DNA of 64,000 bases from 4572-13 sp964594065. GTDB lineage: Bacteria; Planctomycetota; Phycisphaerae; Sedimentisphaerales; Anaerohalosphaeraceae. This document shows positions 52,529 through 61,633 of this stretch, piece by piece. Position numbers and translations under genes: made by a program. The DNA is taken from positions 1 to 64,000 of the forward strand of contig CAZQKX010000002.1 of NCBI GenBank assembly GCA_964594065.1, in the 5' to 3' direction. The notes under the pieces are model-generated. The model saw only the letters and a program-made list of their open reading frames with translations. It made no database searches and was not told the origin of the DNA. The stretch's first letter is position 1. Each line of letters starts with the position of its first letter.

Positions 52529-52984
52529 TTAGCTGATCTTCGCAACGACATGGTCAAGTACCGCGCCCAGATTGTCATACGTCCGATCGCTGATTTTTAG
52601 TTCTTTGTCTTGACCGCTGCTGTCCTTGTAAGTAATGACAAAATACCCTTTACTGTCAAAGTGTGTTTTATTGATGGATTCAATGGCGTCATAAGCGATT
52701 GTTTTATTACCGGTATTCAGTGCATTTTCATCGGCAAGCAGTTTCTTGTTTTTTGTGATGAGAAAGAAACCGGCTGTCAGTACGCTGCCGACAATACAGA
52801 TTGGAACCAATCTTCTGTTCCAGACCAAGGTGTCGTCTGGTACTCCATCAACCGTATGTTCTTCGGTAAACTTCGAGTTATAATAGCCATCATAATAAAA
52901 CCAACCCGCCAAACCGATTAGAACGACTATAATGAGCAATAAGTTTTTTTTCTTGTAACTGCTGAGGGGCGCTTCAATTGCCAT
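52529..52984 (-). CDS. Small membrane protein of unknown function
   Basis: 151 residues, two membrane segments (about 14-30, LLLIIVVLIGLAGWFY, and 60-78, CIVGSVLTAGFFLIT). Between them a short extracytoplasmic loop carries YYDGYYNSKFTEEHTVDG. The C-terminal half is soluble (TIAYDAIESINKTHFDSKGYFVITYKD), resembling a PH-like or bacterial-PH domain fold, though not certain. GGGAGG lies about ten bases before the ATG. It is 22 bases after the 53008 gene, so the two probably share a transcript. Confidence 0.7.
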   Translation of the reverse strand: MAIEAPLSSYKKKNLLLIIVVLIGLAGWFYYDGYYNSKFTEEHTVDGVPDDTLVWNRRLVPICIVGSVLTAGFFLITKNKKLLADENALNTGNKTIAYDAIESINKTHFDSKGYFVITYKDSSGQDKELKISDRTYDNLGAVLDHVVAKIS

Positions 52985-53007
52985 AGATCAAATACCTCCC
53001 TAATTAA

Positions 53008-53760
53008 TTAACGTCGTTGCGCGATAGCGCTGTTTAACGGTTGCACGAAGTTCGGAATAACCTTTTCGAACATAAGATTCTCTGCGATCTGACACTGCTC
53101 TTTATAAGCGGTGAGTGTATCAAAATCCGGTCCCGGCTGGGGGTAACGGCGAACCGTAAAATACAAACTGATGGGGTCGTCTGTTTTAAATTTTTCATTG
53201 CGGATATCGAGAGCCGTTGTGCGGGATTCGACCCCGATGCGTGCCTGCAGCCGGCAGTCCTCCGATAGCGTTACGATAGCCGATGGGCAGCAGTTGACCG
53301 GCCGCGATCCCGGAATGTCAAATAGGGAACTGAAGCTGGAGTTGGCCAGCAGTGCCTCGGCGATCACTTCGTCGTGGTTGCCTTGATAATCAAGATCCAT
53401 CGTATAAGTAATGTCCATCGAATCGATATCCAGCGGACTGACGCCGAGCATATACGGGATCAGTTCCAGTACCTGACCGTGCAGTTCGTAAGCGCTGCCG
53501 ATGTCTTCCGGATTTGCACAGCCAGCGACAATGCGGTCCATCTCCAGGGCCACCCAGCGTTTGCGCTGACCTTGGTGTTCCTGCTCGAGAACATATTCAC
53601 CGCTTTCCCTGCGGGCAAACCCGTTCATTTCAGGTAACTGTTTCTGCAGACGTTCAAAGAACGCCAGAATTGTCTCCCGGCTGGACGGCAGTTCCAATTG
53701 AGTGCTGATACTCATATCGATAAACAGGTCGTCACAAAACGACCCAAAGCTATTTGACAT
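53008..53760 (-). CDS. Conserved hypothetical protein, 250 aa
   Basis: 250 soluble residues, no signal peptide or TM. Visible: an N-terminal helix (ETILAFFERLQKQLPEMNGF), a RKRWVALEMDRIVAGC strand-helix, a repeated DxxSMDITYTMDLDYQGNHDEVIAEAL region, and a VRRYPQPGPDF motif in the last third. The start ATG follows GGAG at eight bases. I think this is a planctomycete-specific family, without known function. It lies upstream of the small membrane protein on the same strand. Confidence 0.65.
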   Translation of the reverse strand: MSNSFGSFCDDLFIDMSISTQLELPSSRETILAFFERLQKQLPEMNGFARRESGEYVLEQEHQGQRKRWVALEMDRIVAGCANPEDIGSAYELHGQVLELIPYMLGVSPLDIDSMDITYTMDLDYQGNHDEVIAEALLANSSFSSLFDIPGSRPVNCCPSAIVTLSEDCRLQARIGVESRTTALDIRNEKFKTDDPISLYFTVRRYPQPGPDFDTLTAYKEQCQIAENLMFEKVIPNFVQPLNSAIAQRR

Positions 53761-53909
53761 TGATTTATCTCCAAAACTCTATTTGGCTATCCCAAAAACC
53801 AAGACATTTTGGCAGAAAACAGGTCTGATTACAAGGAAGAATCATCGAAAAGTGCAGGAAAAGAGCACAAAAGGGGATATAAAAAGGGTGGTTTCTCCGC
53901 CGGATGGGC

Positions 53910-56480
53910 TTATTTCTTCATATCCGGGTCAGGGAGGATGATTTCGGTGACAATCGCTCCGATTGTACAGAATATCGCTCCCGCAAAAATTCGCAAAGTC
54001 ATGGGAACTATCAGTTGAACCTGTTCTAATTGCCAGCTTTTTTCAAGATAGAATGTAGCGATGGAAAATCCTATACCAATGAAGATTCCGCAAATGCTTG
54101 CTGCCAAAATGCGTTTTATCCGTGACAAACCGCCTGCAAACTGTGTCAATGTTCCCCCGGCAATCATTAACAGCACAGCTAAGATTGTCAGAAACGGTTT
54201 AACTGAGATTTCAAAAAATGGTTTGATTGACATAAACCACATATTTTCTTCGGTAGGTATTGTTCCGGTTTGGGTGTAATAAAGGTAATAACTCATGGCC
54301 AAAATGCCTGCAAATATCACCGAAATCACAGGAATATGCCAAGTCTTTTCAGGCAGATTTGCACGCAGTTCGCTGATACGCTGCATACGGCGGCGGATGG
54401 TCAGCGGCCAGTTATAAAACGCGCAGAATATCCAGTGCTCAAAAAGTGCCCCGCGTTCGCCGAATACTGGTACAATATGTACTGCATCCGTTGCCCAGTG
54501 CGCTGCCATAAACCGCGCCATGGCTGGATAACTATATGTCATCTGGATTGGAAATGCCAGATAGCCAATATATTTGAAATAACTCAAAAACAGGGCGATG
54601 TTGTAATCTTTAACGCTTCGATCTCGAATGGCCATAATAGTTGTTATAAGACCGCGCGTAAAAGAACCCGGAGAGATTGGTACAATTGCCAGAATACCCT
54701 GAATTGCCCCTGCATAAGCCAAGGCTTCCCAAAAAGTTAATTCGGGGTGATATATCCAATATATTACAGCTATTATTAATCCTACAAGTTGAGTCACGGG
54801 TATAGTTAAAAGATGTAAAACAAGTGCTATAAGATATTTCTGTATAAAGGGATCTTCAAGTTGTGAAAGAATTATTTGCGCGTCTTCATCACTGAGTATA
54901 TGTTTTTTTTGACTTTGGATAACCATCTCTCGCATCCATTGCTCTCGGAGTTCGGGATGGCGTAACAGCTTATAGGGACGAATAAACAGAAAATATAGCT
55001 TATCTTTTAAAATCGTCGGATCGGTCAGGAATCGGTGCAGGCCTGCGGGTAAGATCGACAGCGGCAGATGCAGACAAAAGCCTACAACTGAATCACTGAG
55101 CCGGAGGGCTTTATCACTGTCAACGCGTCCGTCGCGGTGCCAGTTGATGAGTTTCTCGGCCATCCGCCCTTTAAAGGCCCGTTTGAAATAATCAAAGCTG
55201 GTTAAGATATTGCCGTAATGTTTTCGCCAATCGGCCTTGGCCCATATTTTTCGTGTTACTCTGCCGAGTATTGGAATCAAACCGAGCAGAAAGAACAGCA
55301 GCGTTTTACATTTACAGCTTTTAAAGCTATCGATCTTGTCAGAATCGATCAGGCTGCGCGTTTGCCAGCCGGTGACAGCGCTGTCAAACAGTTGCTTATA
55401 AAGTTTGCCGTCATACAGCAGACGGACATGATTATGTGTTATGTCCGGGATGGAGTCGCGATAGATGCTTTCGCATGTTTTTAGCTCTTCCAGCATTTGC
55501 TTTCCCGCGGGCAGGGCGGCTAAAGCCTGCGGATGGTCGTTGAGGTATTGTTCCAGTGTTCCCAGATCGCCGCGGTCAAACTGAACCAGTGAGCCGCGTT
55601 TAAGCCCTTTGCCGATCAGTTTAAAATCACCCGGGCTCATTGGCAAAAACGGCAGCAGCGCCAGTCCCGCACGAAAATCGACACCGATCAAACCGGCAGT
55701 TGGGTCGTCATTGGTGTCGGTGCGTTTCAAACAGTTCGGCTGGCTTTTACAAGTAGTCCATTCATACTGTCTGGCGAATTCATGTGCTCCCAAATCGCCT
55801 AGCAGCTTGACGAATTCGGTCATGAATTGGTATTTGCTGCGATATTCCAACGACCCAAGTATATTTTCATCGACGGTTTTGCCTTTTCGCCAGCGTTTGA
55901 GCTGATCGACACGGTCATCTACTTCCAGCCGCCATGTTCGACCCTCGACCCAGTCACTGATCTCGCCGCAGCTTCCCAGTGTCGAGTCCACAAATGTTGC
56001 GTGGATATCGTTAATGCACTGCGGGTCGTCGAAGTGAATTTGGGCAGCAGCGCGGATAAACTTTTGCCACAGGGCTCCGGCGCGGGCCGCAGTAGGGTTG
56101 ACCTGCAGTTGGAAGGGGGCCTGAAAGCCGACGGCGTAGAGAAAATTGCGAAAGAACAGCGATCCCTTTGACGGCGGGATCAATATCTTGACGGCATAGG
56201 TTTTGCCGAGTTGAAGAGCCATCCAGTTATCACAGGATTGTCCGTCGAGGGTAATTGTTAGCAGTTTGACCTTGTACACCTGTCCGGCGAAGCCGCCGCC
56301 GACAAATTTCTCGATGGCAAATCGAACTGTCGCAGTCGGCCCGGGTTCGACCGGCGTCATTTCATATTCCAACTCCGTGCCCGCATCGTAGTGCGTGATG
56401 CGCATCGGGCGGTGCAGGTTGGCTGCCTTGAAAGCCTCCTGAAGCTGTTTGCATGTTTCTATTGAATATTCAATTGCCAT
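53910..56480 (-). CDS. Large membrane protein with kinase-like N-terminus
   Basis: 856 residues. The N-terminal part has what looks like a protein-kinase N-lobe: a Gly-rich loop, FVGGGFAGQVYKVKL (about 57-71), followed by a YAVKILIPP Lys motif (about 94-102). Further on, IGVDFRAGLALLPFLP (about 300) could be a DFG-like or UbiB-type loop, though the catalytic HRD is not clear. Residues about 385-415 hold a hydrophobic segment. From about 555 to the end are about eight to ten membrane segments, with an IVPISPGSFTRGL motif similar to flippase-type domains. Function unknown. The N-terminal ATG has no strong ribosome binding site. It stands alone upstream of the 53760 gene. Confidence 0.75.
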   Translation of the reverse strand: MAIEYSIETCKQLQEAFKAANLHRPMRITHYDAGTELEYEMTPVEPGPTATVRFAIEKFVGGGFAGQVYKVKLLTITLDGQSCDNWMALQLGKTYAVKILIPPSKGSLFFRNFLYAVGFQAPFQLQVNPTAARAGALWQKFIRAAAQIHFDDPQCINDIHATFVDSTLGSCGEISDWVEGRTWRLEVDDRVDQLKRWRKGKTVDENILGSLEYRSKYQFMTEFVKLLGDLGAHEFARQYEWTTCKSQPNCLKRTDTNDDPTAGLIGVDFRAGLALLPFLPMSPGDFKLIGKGLKRGSLVQFDRGDLGTLEQYLNDHPQALAALPAGKQMLEELKTCESIYRDSIPDITHNHVRLLYDGKLYKQLFDSAVTGWQTRSLIDSDKIDSFKSCKCKTLLFFLLGLIPILGRVTRKIWAKADWRKHYGNILTSFDYFKRAFKGRMAEKLINWHRDGRVDSDKALRLSDSVVGFCLHLPLSILPAGLHRFLTDPTILKDKLYFLFIRPYKLLRHPELREQWMREMVIQSQKKHILSDEDAQIILSQLEDPFIQKYLIALVLHLLTIPVTQLVGLIIAVIYWIYHPELTFWEALAYAGAIQGILAIVPISPGSFTRGLITTIMAIRDRSVKDYNIALFLSYFKYIGYLAFPIQMTYSYPAMARFMAAHWATDAVHIVPVFGERGALFEHWIFCAFYNWPLTIRRRMQRISELRANLPEKTWHIPVISVIFAGILAMSYYLYYTQTGTIPTEENMWFMSIKPFFEISVKPFLTILAVLLMIAGGTLTQFAGGLSRIKRILAASICGIFIGIGFSIATFYLEKSWQLEQVQLIVPMTLRIFAGAIFCTIGAIVTEIILPDPDMKK

Positions 56481-56504
56481 AAAGAATATAAAACTTCAAT
56501 TTTA

Positions 56505-56589
56505 GGCCCGAAGGGCCGCCAGATAATTAGCCGGAGGCGTAAGCCTCCGGATTTTGATTGACGAACAGATTTTTAAGCCCCGAAGGGGC
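56505..56589. repeat. Triple-hairpin intergenic palindrome (REP-like)
   Basis: Three perfect hairpins in 85 bases: GGCCC-gaa-GGGCC (56505-56517), CCGGAGGC-gtaa-GCCTCCGG (56531-56550, then TTTT) and GCCCC-gaa-GGGGC (56577-56589). The layout of paired CGAAG-type loops around a CCGGAGGC palindrome resembles repeated intergenic palindromes seen in Planctomycetes and other phyla. The middle hairpin can act as a terminator. Confidence 0.6.
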
Positions 56590-56643
56590 GAAAGAAAAAC
56601 ACTCCCTATTTTATCGGCGTATAAGTGCTAATCCTTAAACACT

Positions 56644-57138
56644 TTATCCGAAATAGCCCGGCAGAAGCCAATACAGGATGCCGAAGACGATGGCCGCATA
56701 GATGCCCGCCATGATGTCATCGGCCAGAACTCCGGTGCCGCGGGGCAGGTTTTCCAGCTTCTTACAGGGCCAGGGCTTGATGATGTCGAACAGCCTGAAC
56801 AGCACGAAGCCGGATATGGCAGCCAACCCGACATTGCCCGGGTCCAGGATGGCGATAAACAGCATTGTCAGTGCTTGGCCCGCCACTTCGTCGGCGACGA
56901 CGGTTTGTGGGTCCTTTTTGCCGGTTGATTCGATTAGCGCGGGGGTGTATTGAACGCACACCCACGCTCCGGCGATCAGCAGAAACGCCATCAGGATCGG
57001 TCCCGACGGCGGATACGGGCAATAATTCGCCACCAGCAGATACAATACGACCGGCGGCAGCGATCCCCACGTACCCGGCGCGCCCGGCAAACGTCCCAAT
57101 CCAAAACAGGTTGTCAGTAGTTCTTCTTTTTTCATCAT
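56644..57138 (-). CDS. pgpA: Phosphatidylglycerophosphatase A
   Basis: Dephosphorylates PGP to PG; inner membrane. 164 residues with four membrane segments. Marks: TCFGLGRLPGAPGTWGSL (here GRLPGAPGTWGSL), KKDPQTVVADEVAGQ, RLFDIIKPWP and LADDIMAGIYAA. It has all the conserved Asp/Glu and Lys residues of the family. It stands by itself; the hairpin element lies downstream. Confidence 0.94.
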   Translation of the reverse strand: MMKKEELLTTCFGLGRLPGAPGTWGSLPPVVLYLLVANYCPYPPSGPILMAFLLIAGAWVCVQYTPALIESTGKKDPQTVVADEVAGQALTMLFIAILDPGNVGLAAISGFVLFRLFDIIKPWPCKKLENLPRGTGVLADDIMAGIYAAIVFGILYWLLPGYFG

Positions 57139-57202
57139 GGGGCCATTATACTCAGATGCAGGATTTGTGAAAGTTTAAAGTGCCTGACAGGCACATGAGT
57201 AA

Positions 57203-57235
57203 AACCACCAAGAGCGCCTTTGACTGTTGGTGGTT
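57203..57235 (-). terminator. Terminator-like hairpin after the STN gene
   Basis: AACCACCAA (57203-57211) pairs with TTGGTGGTT (57227-57235), a nine-base stem with a 15-base loop. On the minus strand it is followed by TTTTAC. It lies about 80 bases past the STN gene's stop. A second small palindrome, GTGCC/GGCAC, lies at 57180-57194. Confidence 0.5.
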
Positions 57236-57317
57236 TGGAAAAATTGGGTTCGTTTTTGGATACAAACCCATTTGGGAACAAGATTGTTTTTGTTTTTAGT
57301 CCTTTGACATCAGTAGG

Positions 57318-58628
57318 TTACGGCTGTTTTGCCGGTGCTTTTGGCCTTGCTGGTTTTTTCGGGACACCAATAATTTCTTTAATCTTTTCGGAACGCAGTT
57401 TTTTCAGCTCATCGGTCAAATCGCTTTCCCGCAGCATGTATTCAATGTAATATTTGCCGCCGTCCATAGGGATGCTGATCTTGCCGACATATGGGCCGCT
57501 GTCTTTGGATGATGAGCGTGAGGATATTGAACTTCTTGATGAGGCTGGCATCATCATTGTTCCTGTTGCTGCCGGTTTTGGCGCACGAGGCTTCTGGGGT
57601 TGAACTTTATCGACAATAATGAAAGAATTTCCTCTATGACTATAGGAAAACTTTGCCATATTTGCAATTTTCCCCATCGCCTGCCTTGCTGTTACATTAT
57701 GCATGGAAATCGTCCACTTTTCTTCAAGATCCTGTAATGCCTCTTTATGTTTCGCAAATTCAAGTCCTGCACGATTGGATAACGATTGAAAAATATCAAG
57801 CAGTGATTGATCTTCAAAGCTGATGTCAATTAATTGACTCTGTCTTAATTCCTTCATCTTAGAATAGTGGACAACTTGAATTTCCGGTATTTGGTTTGGC
57901 AGGTCAATTGCCGGGATGTGCCATTCGGCAGGATTATCTCTCATTTCAATGCTTCTGAGTAACTGAGGGACCGTTACAGGCGTCGGAAGCGGGTATTCTT
58001 TCAGTTCGTCTCCATCGTCATCCGGTGGGAGCAACGATTCATAGATTGGTTCTCCTTGTTCATTCTTCCCAAATTGTATATCCTTTTCACCAATTAACAT
58101 TCGAAAGCTATCATTGAGACATTCCTGGACATCCTCTATCGGCGAGACAAATACATCCTGACCTAAGGCCGTATTGATTGTCGCAGACACATTATCTGTA
58201 ATATAGAGCGTAATGGGATTTGTGTAGAGGGCTTTAAGAACTTGCAATTGTCGTGTCGAGGGTCTGCCGATGATGTGATCCAGTTCCGGGCGGGGATAGA
58301 TGACAATTTCATCGGCACCCATGGCATAGCGCATGAAAAACTCGTTCAGCATCTGTGTCAGGCTTTCGGAAGCAGGGCCTTTTAATGTTACCGACAGGCG
58401 GGTTGATCTTCCATAAGGCAGTTTCCATTCGGCTTCGCCGGAGATGCGAATTGGTACGTCGATCTCTTTGCTGATTTTGTCGAGCGCCTCAGTAATCATG
58501 ACGTCATTTAAGCTTATCTTAATGTCCTTGTTCAGCTTTTCTCCGACAGAAAGTTCTTTGGCCATCGCGGGAATAGCGATAATTGCTGTTAATAAAACCA
58601 ATAGCGCCAGTGTTTTCTTTGTGTTCAT
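57318..58628 (-). CDS. Secreted STN (secretin/TonB N-terminal)-domain protein
   Basis: 436 residues. Signal peptide (KKTLALLVLLTAIIAIPAMA). STN-like domain 1 lies at about 35-105 (LNDVMITEALDKISKEIDVPIRI) and STN-like domain 2 at about 270-340 (ISFEDQSLLDIFQSLSNRAGLEF, ISMHNVTARQAMGKIANMA, FIIVDKV). A Pro/Ser-rich linker and a C-terminal Lys-rich tail (SEKIKEIIGVPKKPARPKAPAK) follow. It lies downstream of the ECF sigma and anti-sigma genes on the same strand, with a gap of 37 bases. STN domains take part in TonB-dependent surface signalling and in secretins; here no barrel or secretin core is present. Confidence 0.75.
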   Translation of the reverse strand: MNTKKTLALLVLLTAIIAIPAMAKELSVGEKLNKDIKISLNDVMITEALDKISKEIDVPIRISGEAEWKLPYGRSTRLSVTLKGPASESLTQMLNEFFMRYAMGADEIVIYPRPELDHIIGRPSTRQLQVLKALYTNPITLYITDNVSATINTALGQDVFVSPIEDVQECLNDSFRMLIGEKDIQFGKNEQGEPIYESLLPPDDDGDELKEYPLPTPVTVPQLLRSIEMRDNPAEWHIPAIDLPNQIPEIQVVHYSKMKELRQSQLIDISFEDQSLLDIFQSLSNRAGLEFAKHKEALQDLEEKWTISMHNVTARQAMGKIANMAKFSYSHRGNSFIIVDKVQPQKPRAPKPAATGTMMMPASSRSSISSRSSSKDSGPYVGKISIPMDGGKYYIEYMLRESDLTDELKKLRSEKIKEIIGVPKKPARPKAPAKQP

Positions 58629-58665
58629 TTTTGTCTTCCTTTTATTCTAAGATGTTCATTTTGTT

Positions 58666-59211
58666 TTATAGTAAGCAGGCAAGCTCATTTTCAGCATCTG
58701 TTCCGTTCTCTGACATATCGGATTCGGGCGCAAACATCATGACCCATGAAGGGCGTGAGGAGGTTTTCTTTTCACGCCCGTTTTGGTCGATGATCGTTAT
58801 CTCACATTGGGCAACGGGACGATCGACCCGGCTAAAACGAACCTGCGTTTTCATTTGTGAAGGCATAATGACGATTGCTGAGGTTGCATCCGCGGCATTT
58901 TTAATACTCGTTTCGGCAACATTGTTGTGTTCGGTCCATTGTACGGCGGCATGCCGGCCCGGAGCCAGCGGGATCGGTTGGGCTTTTTTATGATTGAAGA
59001 TGAAAATGGCAAGAAGCAGCACTGCCGCCGTAGAAATGCCAACAGCAGTTCGTAGCCATTGTTTCTCTGCCAGAGGAATGTTGCTGCGGTTTTGGGCCTG
59101 ATCCAGCCGAGTTTGTATGCGATTGTGCAGTCGATCCCAATCGACCATCGAAAGCTGCCGGTCCGTATGCTCGTCGATGAGCCGATCGATATTTTCCAGG
59201 TTCTCGTTCAT
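58666..59211 (-). CDS. Putative anti-sigma factor (single-TM)
   Basis: 181 residues from the ATG at 59211, which overlaps the sigma-factor stop by four bases (ATGA). Residues 1-60 are a cytoplasmic helical part (NLENIDRLIDEHTDRQLSMVDWDRL). A TM segment follows at about 70-88 (VGISTAAVLLLAIFIF), then a soluble extracytoplasmic part. No zinc-binding HxxxCxxC motif is seen, so it is not a classical ZAS anti-sigma. The position and topology still make a membrane-bound sigma regulator the best guess. Confidence 0.7.
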   Translation of the reverse strand: MNENLENIDRLIDEHTDRQLSMVDWDRLHNRIQTRLDQAQNRSNIPLAEKQWLRTAVGISTAAVLLLAIFIFNHKKAQPIPLAPGRHAAVQWTEHNNVAETSIKNAADATSAIVIMPSQMKTQVRFSRVDRPVAQCEITIIDQNGREKKTSSRPSWVMMFAPESDMSENGTDAENELACLL

Positions 59212-59774
59212 TGGATATAATCTTTCAACAACACTTTCAGTTTTATGCGTGCCTGGTACACATGCCATCGTGCCGCTTCGGGCGTGCAGCCCAGCACCTC
59301 GGCCACTTCTTTATGCGACAATTCTTCAATTCCAAAAAGCCCGATCGCCCGGGTTTGCGTTTTTGTCAGCTTGCCCATCGCCGATCGTATGGCCGACTGA
59401 AGTTCCTTCGTATCGATGACATTGTCATGATGATTCGACGGTGCCCGATCGGCGGCTCTTTGAAACAGTTGCTTTCTTCTTACAGCGGATCGTTGGCGGT
59501 CGATGGCAGCATTGATAATGATCCGAAGCAGCCAGGGGCCGAATTTTTCCGGGGTCTTCAGTTTTTTAATTTTCAAATACGCCGTAACGAATCCATCCTG
59601 TACGGCTTCGTCCGCTTCGTCCGCATCGGCCAGGATTCTTGTCGCCGTTTTCATCGCACAGACCTGATACCGCTTGACGAGTGAATCGAACGCACCTCTG
59701 TCACCCACCTGGCTTTGTTTAACCAGGTCCGGGATCGTATCCTCAAGGTTGATCGTATCTAAGGCCTTATTCAC
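59208..59774 (-). CDS. ECF-type RNA polymerase sigma factor
   Basis: 188 residues, starting GTG (59772-59774) with GAGG eight bases ahead. Region 2 is at about 25-95: FDSLVKRYQVCAMKTATRIL, DEAVQDGFVTAYLKI. Region 4 is at about 130-185: ALGLFGIEELSHKEVAEVLGCTPEAARWHVYQARIKL (here in short: EELSHKEVAEVLGC, ARWHVYQARIKL). It recruits RNA polymerase to target promoters, probably under control of the downstream anti-sigma. Target promoters are not identified; I saw no matching conserved motif ahead of this operon. Confidence 0.88.
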   Translation of the reverse strand: MNKALDTINLEDTIPDLVKQSQVGDRGAFDSLVKRYQVCAMKTATRILADADEADEAVQDGFVTAYLKIKKLKTPEKFGPWLLRIIINAAIDRQRSAVRRKQLFQRAADRAPSNHHDNVIDTKELQSAIRSAMGKLTKTQTRAIGLFGIEELSHKEVAEVLGCTPEAARWHVYQARIKLKVLLKDYIQ

Positions 59775-60010
59775 TATTGAATCCTCACGTCTAATGACGA
59801 TCCGTTTGCCGAAAATGTTAGTGAAAATCCGACAAATTTTCGCTGAGGGCTCCGCCTGAAACCATTTACCTCTTTCATATCAAGGGGTTATGTCAATTAC
59901 TCTTTTTTTTGACACAATAATATTTTACAGGACAATTGCAGGGAAAACAACGATGAAAACCCGTCACGAACAGGCGGGGGACTTCGAATCCGGAAGATGA
60001 TACTTTACAG

Positions 60011-61105
60011 TTATTTGATTTCGTTTAGGAGTTTAAGGCAATATCTGTCAGTCATACCTGATAAGTAATCGCAGACGGTGCGTTGGAGGGTTTGTGTTTC
60101 TATCATTTTTTGGTAATAATGCGGCATTTTTTCGGGGTGCTCACAGAGGTTGGCGAACAGGGTATCCAGCCAGTTTTTTGCTTTCTCTGAGGTTTCTTTC
60201 AGATTAGGGTGCATGTACATCTTCCGCATCAAAAAGCGTTCAGTTTCGTGCAGGGCAATGTCGGCGGGTTGACTGATGTCGATCAGCACTGCGGGATGCT
60301 CAAATACCTGCTGCAGCGACTGGATATTCGCCTGGTCCAGATTGTTTCGGCTGGTGTTGATCGCATCGCTGACGAGAATATCCATGACCGATTTTGACAG
60401 GCGGGTTCGGCGGATGACATAGTCGTCGATCGTGTCGATGTTGATCTTTTCGGCGGCCTGTTTGTACAGGTCCAGATCGTTGAGCTGGCCCTCATTGATC
60501 AGCCGCGACCGCAAGCCGTCTTCGAGGTCGTGGCAGTTATAGGCGATGCGATCGGCGATGTCGGCGATCTGTCCTTCCAGTGACGGGCGGGCGGGCCAGT
60601 CGGCATCGGCTTCGGGCTTGTCGTACGGACTGGTATGCTTGGCCAGCCCAAGGCGCGTCTCGAACATCAGGTTCAGTCCCTGAAAGTTTGGGTAGGGGTG
60701 CTCGATAAAGTCAACGATGCGCAGAGCCTGTCGATTGTGTTCAAATCCGCCGCAATCCTGCATGAGTTCGTTGAGGATCATCTCTCCGTTGTGGCCGAAC
60801 GGGGCGTGCCCGAGGTCGTGTGCCAGACAGATGGCCTCGATGAGACTTTCGTTAAGATTCAGTGCACGTGCGATCGTGCGTCCAATCTGTGCGACTTCGA
60901 TGCTGTGTGTCAACCGGGTTCTGTAATGGTCGTTGAGGCCCGTGGTAAAGACCTGCGTCTTGCCTTCGAGCCGGCGAAACGCGGCACAATGGATCACCCG
61001 GTCTCGGTCCCGTTCAAAACTGCAGCGGTAAGGGTGGGATTGTTCGTCGAACCGGCGGCCGCGGCTGGTGTTCTCGGTAACGGCATATGCAGGTGCGTTC
61101 GGCAT
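60011..61105 (-). CDS. dgt: dGTPase-like deoxynucleoside triphosphohydrolase
   Basis: 364 residues. HD-domain marks: HCAAFRRLEGKTQVF, DHYRTRLTHSIEVAQIGR (the H), and LAHDLGHAPFGHNGE (the HD). The middle FEHNRQALRIVDFIEH and SLEGQIADIADRIAYNCHDLEDGLR complete the site. It hydrolyses dNTPs to deoxynucleoside and PPP; the short form of about 360 aa is widespread and may act on several dNTPs. It starts one base after the HIT gene's stop and is the last gene of the minus-strand group. Confidence 0.92.
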   Translation of the reverse strand: MPNAPAYAVTENTSRGRRFDEQSHPYRCSFERDRDRVIHCAAFRRLEGKTQVFTTGLNDHYRTRLTHSIEVAQIGRTIARALNLNESLIEAICLAHDLGHAPFGHNGEMILNELMQDCGGFEHNRQALRIVDFIEHPYPNFQGLNLMFETRLGLAKHTSPYDKPEADADWPARPSLEGQIADIADRIAYNCHDLEDGLRSRLINEGQLNDLDLYKQAAEKINIDTIDDYVIRRTRLSKSVMDILVSDAINTSRNNLDQANIQSLQQVFEHPAVLIDISQPADIALHETERFLMRKMYMHPNLKETSEKAKNWLDTLFANLCEHPEKMPHYYQKMIETQTLQRTVCDYLSGMTDRYCLKLLNEIK

Positions 61106-61106
61106 G

Positions 61107-61616
61107 TTACGGCCCGGGCAGTGTTTCGGTTTTGCTAATCTCGGTCAGCTTATCGTATAATTCGTACAGGCTCTGGCTGATGACATCGGTGTCACTGCAA
61201 ACGTGCATATAGTTCGTATCACCGTTCCAGCGGGGAACAACATGGATATGTACATGGTCCGGCAGACCGGCACCGGCGCAGCGTCCGAAATTCATGCCGA
61301 CGTTAAAGCCGTGCGGAGCGATCGCCAGAGACAGCACTTTTTGGCAATCCCGCACCAGTTTCATCATGCAAAGCATCTCGGCATCAGAAGCATCCTCGAA
61401 GCTTGCGATGTGACGATTCGGGGCGATCAGCAGATGCCCATTGTTATAGGGGAACTTGTTAAAGACGACAAATGCATGCTCGGTACGCCACAGAACAAGA
61501 TTGTCTTTGTCCTTATCGGCGGTTGCCAGATAATCGCAGAGGAAACATCCATCCGTTTGGGCCAGTCCCTGAATGTATTTGATTCGCCACGGAGCCCAGA
61601 GATTTTTTCGTTCCAC
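61107..61616 (-). CDS. HIT-family hydrolase/phosphorylase
   Basis: 169 residues. N-terminal WAPWRIKYI and a CFLCDYLAT part (Cys pair), typical of the Ap4A-phosphorylase-like branch, and the HIT motif HVHIHVVPRW, with the catalytic His in HxHxH. Also FNKFPYNNGHLLIAPNRHI and GMNFGRCAGAGLPDH. It likely acts on nucleoside polyphosphates or AMP-X. Adjacent to dgt, so nucleotide clean-up is a shared theme, by inference. Confidence 0.9.
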   Translation of the reverse strand: MERKNLWAPWRIKYIQGLAQTDGCFLCDYLATADKDKDNLVLWRTEHAFVVFNKFPYNNGHLLIAPNRHIASFEDASDAEMLCMMKLVRDCQKVLSLAIAPHGFNVGMNFGRCAGAGLPDHVHIHVVPRWNGDTNYMHVCSDTDVISQSLYELYDKLTEISKTETLPGP

Positions 61617-61633
61617 TGGATGAGCCTCCGAAA

